From Falsibacillus albus (GTDB lineage Bacteria; Bacillota; Bacilli; Bacillales; DSM-25281): a DNA stretch of 64,000 bases. Both the position numbers and the translations under genes were made by a program. The notes beneath the pieces were generated by a model that worked only from the letters and a program-made list of their open reading frames with translations, had not been told where the DNA came from and did not search any database. The stretch lies in assembly GCF_003668575.1 (NCBI RefSeq), contig NZ_RCVZ01000002.1, positions 62,001 to 126,000 of the forward strand. The letters are read 5' to 3'. This document shows, one piece after another, positions 8,431 through 15,555 of the stretch. How positions within the stretch are numbered: the first letter of the stretch is position 1; the number at the start of each line of letters is the position of its first letter.

Positions 8431-9108
8431 ATGCAAGCACAGCCATTGCGCGGGGCTCAAGAGCTTTTGTGTATCAATGCAGAAAAAGTGTATGACTGGG
8501 TCATTCTTCAGTCAAGCGATTCAACAACCGTCACAGCAACCGGACTTGGATTGCCATCTGGATTCAATCCATGTGCCTCTGGAATTCTTGATCTAGAAGT
8601 CGCATGTATGTTGACAGATGCATCAGGAAATCCTGTTTCTTTATCAAATGGAGTGACATTTGAAGAAATCGGCGAACGTACTTCTCAGCAATTCGTCGTC
8701 GACGGAGCTCTTGTAACATTGCAAGACGTTTCTTGGGTCAAATCATTGTATGTGACCTTGGAATTCACTGGGGTATCAGGAGTGACTCCATTTGTTGTAT
8801 CAAGTACTCCAATCTTATTCGAAATTCCTGAGTCTGCATTCTTGTGTGCTCCGGATGGAACTGACCTGTTGATCAGGTTGACTGATTTCTCCTGCCGTAC
8901 TCGTGTAAACTGTACAGGTACAACTCTCGTCAGCGTTGATGTATTCATCAATCTTTGCCAAAGCGTTCAAACGTTTGCCAACGTCACAATCGAGCTTGAA
9001 GCAGAATTCTGTCAGCCGCGCGACATTATCAATGAACAATGTCCGTCTCCAATGATTCCGCCTCAATGCCCGGTGATCTTCCCGGCTAACGGACCAGCTG
9101 CCCGATAA
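8431..9108 (+). CDS. Cys-rich beta-strand protein, putative spore coat/appendage component
   Basis: 225 residues, no signal peptide. Ten cysteines (14, 48, 59, 139, 155, 161, 176, 194, 204, 213), seven of them in the last 90 residues, in a Thr/Val/Ser-rich, beta-looking sequence ending in a Pro-rich tail. The opening C-I-N-A-E-K-V-Y-D-W-V recalls cysteine-containing proteins of spore formers (DUF3794-like), but this is weak. GGTGG precedes the ATG and a sigma-K-like promoter lies upstream. Disulfide-linked coat, exosporium or appendage protein is the best guess. It is followed by two small genes on the same strand. Confidence 0.7.
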   Translation: MQAQPLRGAQELLCINAEKVYDWVILQSSDSTTVTATGLGLPSGFNPCASGILDLEVACMLTDASGNPVSLSNGVTFEEIGERTSQQFVVDGALVTLQDVSWVKSLYVTLEFTGVSGVTPFVVSSTPILFEIPESAFLCAPDGTDLLIRLTDFSCRTRVNCTGTTLVSVDVFINLCQSVQTFANVTIELEAEFCQPRDIINEQCPSPMIPPQCPVIFPANGPAAR

Positions 9109-9137
9109 TAATCCTTTATTACCGTGCATACACTTTG

Positions 9138-9165
9138 AAGAGAGGGATTCCCTCTCTTCTTCTAA
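9138..9165 (+). terminator. Hairpin between the Cys-rich gene and its partner
   Basis: AGAGAGGGATTCCCTCTCT hairpin (9-bp arms, almost no loop) followed by a weak pyrimidine run. It may end or attenuate transcription so that the downstream genes are made at a lower level. Confidence 0.5.
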
Positions 9166-9188
9166 TTTATATAGAATGTGGTGATATC

Positions 9189-9728
9189 ATGAATGAAAAT
9201 TCGGTGGTAGCCAAAATTCAGCAAATTAATGATCAAACCGATCATTACATAAAACAAATCCGCGAAGCCCATAAACTCTCTACCAAAGGTTCACACCTCT
9301 CTTTTGTCAGCTATTTCAGCCATTCATTGTCCGTTGCGGAAGAAAAAGGAGAAGATCATGTTCTGCTCGGCAATTATACCGTCAAAAATACAGGTACTGT
9401 CCCCATCCACTCGCCAGTTCTTTTCATTAGAATCCAATCTGACACAGAATTCTCATTTTCCGGAAAGTATAAACAAGGAAAGTCAACGGCAAATATTCAA
9501 ATCCCATGGGAACGCCTCGAGGTGGAAGGATCTAATCCTTCCAGCGAATATTGGCTAAAGCCTTCCCGTGAAACCACTATTGGAGTAAATGAACAGGTCG
9601 TATTTCAGAATTTCCAGTTGAAATGGACCTACGAAAATCGGGCGCAGCTTCTTGTGGAAGGATTCACTTACAGCCAGGAGGTCAAGGAAGGAATCGCCTC
9701 ATTGAACTCGATCTCGGTTCGGGGATAA
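9189..9728 (+). CDS. Hypothetical protein with a helical start and a beta-sandwich-like body
   Basis: 179 residues. The first ~35 are helical and charged; the rest looks like an Ig-like beta sandwich (L-G-N-Y-T-V-K-N-T-G-T-V-P-I-H-S-P pattern, as in structural repeat domains). No signal peptide, no cysteine. Start MNENSVVAK is chosen for the GGTG 6-8 nt upstream; an earlier ATG would run through the hairpin at 9138. Family not recognised. Position between two other unknown genes suggests a three-gene unit. Confidence 0.7.
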   Translation: MNENSVVAKIQQINDQTDHYIKQIREAHKLSTKGSHLSFVSYFSHSLSVAEEKGEDHVLLGNYTVKNTGTVPIHSPVLFIRIQSDTEFSFSGKYKQGKSTANIQIPWERLEVEGSNPSSEYWLKPSRETTIGVNEQVVFQNFQLKWTYENRAQLLVEGFTYSQEVKEGIASLNSISVRG

Positions 9729-9749
9729 ATAGAAAAGGGGGGAGCTTCA

Positions 9750-10067
9750 TTGGAAGAAAGTATGGAAAATCTGATTGAGAATGCAGTAAAGAAATATGTC
9801 CAAGATTACTTTCAGAATGAAGAAGGTGAAGGAAAGACGAATTTATATGAAGGCCAATCTGTCGTCCATGTCGACAATGGAAACCTTCCGATCGTTTTAT
9901 TATATCTTTTCATGAATCAACAAAAACAATCATCGGCAGTCTCTATTCCCAAAACATCCAATCAGATGGAGATTGTCCAGGCACTCGATGAATTGATGAA
10001 GGATCAGAAAGAAAAGCTTGAAGGGCTTCTAAAAGAAATGCTCCCCTCAGATAAAAAAGGCTCCTAA
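9750..10067 (+). CDS. Small hypothetical protein, TTG start
   Basis: 105 residues, acidic N-terminus, a short hydrophobic stretch (I-V-L-L-Y-L-F-M) near residue 50 and a helical C-terminus with coiled-coil character. The TTG start is backed by AAAGGGGGGAG about 6 nt upstream. It follows the preceding gene by 21 bases and ends at a strong terminator, so it is the last gene of the unit. Family not recognised. Confidence 0.65.
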   Translation: MEESMENLIENAVKKYVQDYFQNEEGEGKTNLYEGQSVVHVDNGNLPIVLLYLFMNQQKQSSAVSIPKTSNQMEIVQALDELMKDQKEKLEGLLKEMLPSDKKGS

Positions 10068-10092
10068 TCACCTTGGGAGCCTCTCTTTTTTA
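10059..10092 (+). terminator. Rho-independent terminator
   Basis: GGCTCC / GGGAGCC stem with a 10-nt loop and a TCTCTTTTTT tail; it overlaps the last codons of the 105-residue gene and ends the 8431-10067 unit. Confidence 0.85.
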
Positions 10093-10179
10093 ACAAAAGG
10101 AAATAGTCCTCTCGATTCTATTTGTCAATTTATCTGACTTTTTCTTAAAATACATATTGTTTGTGGTTAGAACGTTAGT

Positions 10180-10310
10180 CCGTTCCTTTCCGCTACAGGC
10201 ACTTGCTTTCAGCGGGAGGGACGGGATCCTCCTCGGCTTCCTGCGGGGTCCACCGATTCCCTCTATTTCCCGCCGGAGTCAAGGCCTTCCGCTTCAATTC
10301 ACTCAGCATT
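10180..10310 (+). repeat. Dispersed palindromic element, copy 1
   Basis: Reads TTTCCGCTACAGGCACTTGC ... TGCGGGGTCC ... GGCCTTCCGCTTCAATTCA, sharing order and wording with copies near 25019, 36920, 56088 and 62909. The inner part is self-complementary (GGGACGGGATCC... against CGGCTTCCTGCGGGGTCC). An open frame across it is not a real gene. Confidence 0.75.
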
Positions 10311-10344
10311 TCAAAATAAAACGTATATTGAAAGCCGGACAATC

Positions 10345-10405
10345 CCCCCTCAGTCTGGGCTGCGAGGAAGGCGAGCATCCTGCACCGGAAATTAACTTTG
10401 CACTT
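10345..10405 (-). repeat. Dispersed element, inverted fragment
   Basis: Contains GGCGAGCATCCTGCACCGGA, the reverse complement of the element's left part (compare GGCGAGCATCCTGCAGTGGA at 52552). It lies directly after copy 1, so this 377-base gap holds nothing but repeat material and a terminator. Confidence 0.65.
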
Positions 10406-10444
10406 CCTATAAAGAATTGGATTAAACTTTACGAATAAAGCCTA

Positions 10445-10921
10445 TTATTTAAGTAATTCAACTATTTCCTTTTCGAGTTTGGCCGGTTTTGTCTGTGGCG
10501 CGAATCTCCCCACCACTTTGCCTTCCTTGTCCACTAGAAATTTCGTGAAGTTCCACTTCACTTCCGAACCCATCATTCCTTTTTGCTCATTCGTCAAATA
10601 CTTGAACAATGGATGGGCACTTTCCCCTTTTACATCTGTTTTGGCGAACATCGGGAAAGAAACGCCATAATTCACTTTGCAAAAATCCATGATCTCATCA
10701 TTGCTGGAAAATTCCTGGTTCATGAATTGGTCGGAAGGGAAACCTAATATCTCCAATCCTTGATCGCTGTATTTTTCATAAAGCTCTTGCAGCCCTTCGA
10801 ATTGTGGCGTAAACCCGCACTTGCTGGCAGTGTTTACGACAAGCAAAACCTTCCCCTTGTATTCGTCTAAAGAAACCTTCTCTCCATTTGGTTTATCTGC
10901 CATATAAGAATATATCTCCAT
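10445..10921 (-). CDS. Glutathione peroxidase family (thioredoxin-dependent type)
   Basis: 158 residues. Peroxidatic Cys in A-S-K-C-G-F-T-P-Q (about residue 37), the Gln of G-F-P-S-D-Q-F and the Trp of K-W-N-F-T-K-F complete the active site. The Cys usual in GFPCNQF is Ser here, but the resolving Cys of thioredoxin-dependent members is present (D-F-C-K-V-N-Y-G). It reduces hydrogen and organic peroxides in the cytosol; related to B. subtilis BsaA. GGAGG precedes the ATG. Single gene. Confidence 0.92.
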   Translation of the reverse strand: MEIYSYMADKPNGEKVSLDEYKGKVLLVVNTASKCGFTPQFEGLQELYEKYSDQGLEILGFPSDQFMNQEFSSNDEIMDFCKVNYGVSFPMFAKTDVKGESAHPLFKYLTNEQKGMMGSEVKWNFTKFLVDKEGKVVGRFAPQTKPAKLEKEIVELLK

Positions 10922-11006
10922 TTATGAAAACCTCCGATTATTTCATTTTCATTATTTTACCTTATCCAAATTCAGATATGAAATAATAACTCTTTTCCGT
11001 AATCGG

Positions 11007-11034
11007 TTGTTTCTATTTGTGTATCCTTTATAAT
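11007..11034 (+). promoter_or_regulatory. Sigma-A promoter of the ArAE exporter gene
   Basis: TTGTTT, 16 bp, TATAAT. Transcription should begin near 11041, so the ATG at 11039 would not be in the message; this supports the TTG start at 11072. Confidence 0.6.
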
Positions 11035-11071
11035 AGAAATGACGCTATATTTTAAAAAGAAGGTAATTGGA

Positions 11072-12133
11072 TTGAAATATTTGAAACAGTGGAAAATCAT
11101 TGGAGGAAGAACGGTCAAAACAGGAATAGCCGTTTTTTTTACATCATTAATATGTCATTTATTGAATTGGCCATCTGTATTTGCTGTGGTGACCTCGATT
11201 GTCACGATTGAACCGACTGCTTCGGATTCGATCCGCAAAGGGATGGTCCGATTTCCTGCATCGGCCATAGGAGCAGCATTTGCGATGGTCTTGACTTCCT
11301 ATTTCGGGGACGAACCATTAACGTACGCATTTGCAGCTATATTTACAATTGCAATCTGCCATAGGTTGAAACTCCATGCCGGGATGGTGGTCGCCACGTT
11401 GACAGCGGTCGCTATGATCCCTGCAACACACGATCACTTTTTAATCAACTTCTTGGTAAGGTTGGGAACGACTACGATCGGATTGGTCGTTTCGACTGTC
11501 GTCAACCTATTCATCATGCCTCCTAACTATTCTAAAATTATTTTTAATAGTGTTCATAATCTATACATTCGCACAGGGAATATATTGGAACGGAGAATGA
11601 TGGAAATTCTTCATCTTCAGCCTATTGAAAAGAGAACCAAGAACTTATTCATCGATTTGGTGAATGATTTGCGAAAGGCAGAAAAATTATGTGAATATCA
11701 AAGGGAAGAGTGGAAGTTTCATCGGAATTCGAAAGAGGAAATGAGGCAGCTGCATTATTTGCAGAAAAAGATCCACCTGCTCCGGCAAATCGTCTACCAT
11801 TTAGGAAATATAATTTACATGCCATCCTCTTTGTATTGTTGGCCAGAAAACGAGAAAGAGAAAGTATTGACCGCGATTCAATCCTTGACGACAATCATCC
11901 AGGAACCGAGAGCGGAAATTACGGCTGAACACAATGAATTGATCAATGAGCTTGTCGGCACCTTCTGGGAGCAAAAAGGGCAAATTCCCACCGATCATTG
12001 TCATCATTTTTCACCTGAAACGGTGATTCTTTATGAATTGTTGTCCATTCATGATTTATTGGAAGAGCGGCGCCAGATTCAAGAATTCGAAATGCGCAGG
12101 CAAAAGGCGTTAGCTTCCCCAATTAGAGCGTAA
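11072..12133 (+). CDS. Aromatic acid exporter family protein (ArAE/DUF939, FUSC-like)
   Basis: 353 residues. The N-terminal ~140 residues hold four to five membrane helices with the conserved R-T-V-K-T-G-I-A and I-E-P-T-A-S-D-S-I-R-K-G motifs of the ArAE family; the rest is a long helical cytoplasmic domain. Members resemble half of the E. coli AaeB efflux protein, and bacillar relatives include YqjA/YgaE. The TTG start is chosen for AAGGT 7-8 nt upstream and because the promoter -10 box lies just before the alternative ATG. Substrate unknown. Confidence 0.85.
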   Translation: MKYLKQWKIIGGRTVKTGIAVFFTSLICHLLNWPSVFAVVTSIVTIEPTASDSIRKGMVRFPASAIGAAFAMVLTSYFGDEPLTYAFAAIFTIAICHRLKLHAGMVVATLTAVAMIPATHDHFLINFLVRLGTTTIGLVVSTVVNLFIMPPNYSKIIFNSVHNLYIRTGNILERRMMEILHLQPIEKRTKNLFIDLVNDLRKAEKLCEYQREEWKFHRNSKEEMRQLHYLQKKIHLLRQIVYHLGNIIYMPSSLYCWPENEKEKVLTAIQSLTTIIQEPRAEITAEHNELINELVGTFWEQKGQIPTDHCHHFSPETVILYELLSIHDLLEERRQIQEFEMRRQKALASPIRA

Positions 12134-12136
12134 AAA

Positions 12137-12176
12137 AAGAAGGTTTACAAGTTCACACTTGTAAGCCTTCTTTTTT
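12137..12176. terminator. Bidirectional terminator
   Basis: AAGAAGG-TTACAAG / CTTGTAA-CCTTCTT hairpin with A-run before and T-run after. It serves the exporter gene (plus) and the diguanylate cyclase gene (minus), whose end overlaps it. Confidence 0.85.
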
Positions 12177-13251
12177 ATGCCGTTTCTCCCTTGTTCAACG
12201 CATTGTTCAATATGAATTTTTCGTTTTTCAAGGCAGCGCGATTTTTTCCTGATTTCTTTGCATAATAGAGAAGTTCATCAGCGCAAGTTATTACCTTTTC
12301 TGGTTCATCATGCTCTGCTATGGCTACGCCAAAGCTCATTGTGACGGACCATTGTTCAGTTGTAAAATGGGTCTCATTTAATTCCTTATTCAGTTCTCCA
12401 AAAAACTGAGGAAGTTCATCATTTGATTCAATGGGTAGAATGAAGGCAAATTCTTCACCGCCATAGCGGTATGCGCTTCCGTCATATTTAGGGAGAACAT
12501 TCTTGAAAATCTTCCCGAGCGATTGAAGCACCTCATCCCCAATGAGATGTCCGTAGCTGTCATTTATTTTTTTAAACCCGTCGATGTCTCCTAATATAAG
12601 AATATATCTTTTACCGGACTTGTGGTAAAAACGGATTTCTTCCTGAAAGCAGCGATGGTTGTACAATTCTGTTAAATAGTCTTGATGAAGGAGGTTATTG
12701 ATCAGCTCTTTCTCCCTTAAATGGACACGCTCCCTTAATACGATCATTGAACCAAATAGGCCGATCACCCAAAGAAAGACAATGGTAAACAAAAAATAAC
12801 TTAAATCCACAAAGCTTACCGCATGAATATAAAAAATAAAGACGCCGAAGCCGAGTGAAATGAAAAAAGCTGAGATGAAGGCTCCTTTTGTCCTCCAATA
12901 AATCGTAGCATGAATGACAATGAGGTACGAAATTGGCAGCAAAGGGCTCTTTAATCCCCCTGTTAGCGCAAGAAGCCAAAAAAATGCGAGGTAATCGAAA
13001 ACAATCCCGCATCTTGTGATATATGCAAAAATAAGGGAAGAATCCTTTGCTTTATAGAGAGCAAACTGGGTTATGGACATATATAGAATCCCTATCAGAA
13101 AGAGCGTCATAAAGCTATCTGTATGAAACCCGAGCTTCTCCGGAAATGGAGGTACGTAAAATAATACGAGTGATACAAGCAAAAAAAACCATCTTAAATA
13201 AGAAAATAGCTTTTCAGTTTCAAAATCATTTAAATAAAGACTGATTTTCAT
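12175..13251 (-). CDS. Membrane diguanylate cyclase (GGDEF)
   Basis: 358 residues. Six hydrophobic segments in residues ~15-172, then a GGDEF domain from ~185 with D-x-L-T-x-L-Y-N-H-R, G-D-I-D-G-F-K-K-I-N-D and the active-site GGEEF at 264-268. It should make c-di-GMP from GTP. No RxxD product-inhibition site is seen just before GGEEF. The sensor part is a plain membrane bundle without a recognised ligand domain. The ATG directly abuts the stop of the upstream Cys-rich gene, so the two are translationally coupled. Confidence 0.92.
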   Translation of the reverse strand: MKISLYLNDFETEKLFSYLRWFFLLVSLVLFYVPPFPEKLGFHTDSFMTLFLIGILYMSITQFALYKAKDSSLIFAYITRCGIVFDYLAFFWLLALTGGLKSPLLPISYLIVIHATIYWRTKGAFISAFFISLGFGVFIFYIHAVSFVDLSYFLFTIVFLWVIGLFGSMIVLRERVHLREKELINNLLHQDYLTELYNHRCFQEEIRFYHKSGKRYILILGDIDGFKKINDSYGHLIGDEVLQSLGKIFKNVLPKYDGSAYRYGGEEFAFILPIESNDELPQFFGELNKELNETHFTTEQWSVTMSFGVAIAEHDEPEKVITCADELLYYAKKSGKNRAALKNEKFILNNALNKGETA

Positions 13252-13749
13252 TTAATACCCTTCTTTTTTGCATGGATTGTATTTCTCAATAATAAATTCA
13301 CCAATTTTCTCATTACCTTCGTTCAATTGGAGTACATCCATCATTTCAACCAGTTTCAACACTATTTCGGTTGGAAAAGACACTTCTTCAAATATGGAAA
13401 TACAATTCTCACCTGTTTGACAGCAATTAATCTCTTTGCAGACAGGAAAAAGTTGAAGTTCACTGTCTGATGCTTGAGTCATCCACTTCATCAAAGCACT
13501 CCAACGAGTATGCATCGGCAAAAAGAATGATTTATATAATCCAGGTTCTTCAAGAAGGAATTCTACTTCTCTCTCACAAATCCCTCTAATTAGGAAATCT
13601 TTTTTCATCTCATTTCTATCTAGAAAAAATTGATCATTAGCCCATTTCAAAAAGAGGATTTGAAAAAATAATGCATTCGACTGGCAATCATATTTTGTAC
13701 CTGAAAAAAAGTCTCTGTACAATGACTCGACCGTTTCCAACGAATCCAT
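13252..13749 (-). CDS. Cys-rich hypothetical protein coupled to the diguanylate cyclase
   Basis: 165 residues, acidic, mostly helical, no membrane segment. Cysteines cluster at 104, 109, 110 and 116 (C-K-E-I-N-C-C-Q-T-G-E-N-C), with others at 22, 58 and near the C-terminus. AAGGAGGG precedes the ATG. Its stop codon touches the start of the GGDEF gene. I do not recognise a family. The cysteine cluster suggests metal or Fe-S binding and so possibly a redox or metal input to the cyclase, which is inference. Confidence 0.75.
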   Translation of the reverse strand: MDSLETVESLYRDFFSGTKYDCQSNALFFQILFLKWANDQFFLDRNEMKKDFLIRGICEREVEFLLEEPGLYKSFFLPMHTRWSALMKWMTQASDSELQLFPVCKEINCCQTGENCISIFEEVSFPTEIVLKLVEMMDVLQLNEGNEKIGEFIIEKYNPCKKEGY

Positions 13750-13780
13750 TGGTTCCCTCCTTCTATAAGCACGTGTTGGC

Positions 13781-14836
13781 TTATCTTTCGACGAGCGGAG
13801 ACTTTACATATGCCAATAAGAGCTTTTCCGTATGATAAATGGAAGTTTCATGCGTTCGTTCAAAAGCATGGGATGCCTCAATGCCGGGACCGATCAATCC
13901 ATGGATGATGTCGAATCCTGCCCGTATTGCCGCGGATGCATCCGATCCATAATACGGGTAAATATCGACTTTATATTCCACTTCATTCTCCTTTGCGATT
14001 TCAATAAGTTTTTTTCGCAGTCCATAATGATAGGGGCCGCTTGAATCCTTTGCACAAATGGAAACTGTATATTCGTCAGAGTTTTGACCGTCTCCCAGAG
14101 CTCCCATATCCACTGCTAAATATTCGACCGTTTCAGGGGTGATGTTTGAGTTTCCGCCATATCCGATTTCTTCATTATTTGAAATCAAGAAATGTGTTGT
14201 GACAGGCAGTTCGATGTTTTCCATTACGATATGGCGTATAAGTTCCAAAAGAATGCCTACACTCGCTTTATCATCCAGATGGCGTGATTTGATGAACCCA
14301 CTCTCCGTCACCTGAACCCTTGGATCGAATGAGACAAAATCACCTTCCTGTATGCCCAATCTCCTTACTTCATCAGCGCTGGATACTTTTTCATCGATCC
14401 TGACTTCAATATTTTCATCGTTGCGAGGGGCATCACCCGCATTTTTATAAACGTGGACAGAGGTTTGATGCATCAATATGGTTCCGGTAAAGATCTTCCC
14501 TTCGTGCGTCTGTATCTCACAATATTCCCCTTCCACCGAATTCCAGCGAAAACCACCGATCATAGATAACTTCAATCTTCCTGAAGGTGTGATGCTTTTC
14601 ACCATGGCTCCAAGTGTATCTACATGAGCGGTCAACATCCGGTGCCGGTTATCATCTTGACCGGGCAGCGTGATGAGCAGACCGCCCTTTCGATTCCTCT
14701 TCATTTCAATGGATAAATCCGACAAAGAATTTTCTACAAATGAAATGATTTTCTCGGTATTGCCTGAAGGACTTGGAATCGATACAAGTTTTTTTATCAT
14801 GTCAATCGTATTACTGCTGTTTGGATATGTATTCAT
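13781..14836 (-). CDS. M42-family metallopeptidase (YhfE-like)
   Basis: 351 residues. Metal ligands and motifs of the M42 (glutamyl/deblocking aminopeptidase) family: H71-V-D, H-L-D-D-K-A-S, N-N-E-E-I-G-Y-G-G, V-D-M-G and the late H of G-I-E-A-S-H-A-F-E-R. These are dinuclear, often dodecameric cytosolic aminopeptidases; many are annotated as endoglucanases by mistake. GGGGGAAGG precedes the ATG. The upstream region carries TATAAT at about 14866 on the minus strand, a likely -10 box. Confidence 0.92.
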   Translation of the reverse strand: MNTYPNSSNTIDMIKKLVSIPSPSGNTEKIISFVENSLSDLSIEMKRNRKGGLLITLPGQDDNRHRMLTAHVDTLGAMVKSITPSGRLKLSMIGGFRWNSVEGEYCEIQTHEGKIFTGTILMHQTSVHVYKNAGDAPRNDENIEVRIDEKVSSADEVRRLGIQEGDFVSFDPRVQVTESGFIKSRHLDDKASVGILLELIRHIVMENIELPVTTHFLISNNEEIGYGGNSNITPETVEYLAVDMGALGDGQNSDEYTVSICAKDSSGPYHYGLRKKLIEIAKENEVEYKVDIYPYYGSDASAAIRAGFDIIHGLIGPGIEASHAFERTHETSIYHTEKLLLAYVKSPLVER

Positions 14837-15058
14837 GATATGCCTTCCCCCTTGTTTTTTAGTTCTATTATATCATCAATGCTCATCTTTAGGATGTTTT
14901 GCCTCTCTTGGCAATTTGTCTTAAAATATATACTTGGTACATAAAGGCTTATGACCCCAATATGGGTAACAATAAATATTATATTATTCATTAAAACATC
15001 GCTCACCATTCTGGGGGACATCGATATCATAAGCGATTATGAGAAAAGGAGGCGTTGT

Positions 15059-15508
15059 ATGGCTCAGCATATATTCCATTTAAAAGCGGAATGGCCTGGC
15101 GGCAGGAATAGCGTTGGAAAAATCGAAACCGGTGAATTGAAAACAAGCGTTTCCATACCACCTGAAATGGATGGTCCGGGAGTGGGGACCAATCCGGATG
15201 AGATGCTCCTCGGTGCTGCTGCAACCTGCTATATCATCACCCTGGCTGCTATGCTTGAACGCAGCAGAATCGAAGTTATTCAAAATTTGAAAATGACCAC
15301 TGAAGGAACAGTTGAAGTTAAAAATGGGATCATCACCTATAAGAATATCTCTCATATGCCCATCATAACCGTTCACAAGAACTCCACAGAAACAACAATC
15401 TCCAAAATTAAAAGGCTTGTGCATAAAGCTGAAGACAGCTGCATGATCTCAAGAGCAGTCAGAGGAAATGTGGAAATTCAAGTCAACGAAACGATTGAAA
15501 TGATTTGA
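15059..15508 (+). CDS. OsmC-family peroxiredoxin (SACOL1771-like)
   Basis: 149 residues. Both redox cysteines of OsmC/Ohr proteins are present: A-A-T-C-Y-I (about residue 60) and E-D-S-C-M-I-S-R (about 127). It should reduce organic hydroperoxides in the cytosol. AAAGGAGG 6-7 nt before the ATG fixes the start, although the frame is open upstream. Divergent from the M42 gene. Confidence 0.9.
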   Translation: MAQHIFHLKAEWPGGRNSVGKIETGELKTSVSIPPEMDGPGVGTNPDEMLLGAAATCYIITLAAMLERSRIEVIQNLKMTTEGTVEVKNGIITYKNISHMPIITVHKNSTETTISKIKRLVHKAEDSCMISRAVRGNVEIQVNETIEMI

Positions 15509-15512
15509 TTAT

Positions 15513-15555
15513 CAAAGAAGCTGATTCATCATGGAATCAGCTTCTTTAAAATTTT
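15513..15555. terminator. Bidirectional terminator
   Basis: AAAGAAGCTGATTC / GAATCAGCTTCTTT perfect hairpin with flanking A and T runs between the OsmC gene (plus) and the Maf gene (minus); the Maf stop codon lies inside it. Confidence 0.85.

Noticed and set aside
10157-10438. Open frame of 93 codons
   Set aside because: It runs across the dispersed palindromic repeat, has no ribosome site and an Arg/Pro/Gly-rich meaningless sequence.
13781-14836. Annotating the M42 protein as an endoglucanase
   Set aside because: The metal ligands and motifs are those of M42 aminopeptidases; the glucanase name is a known misannotation in this family.
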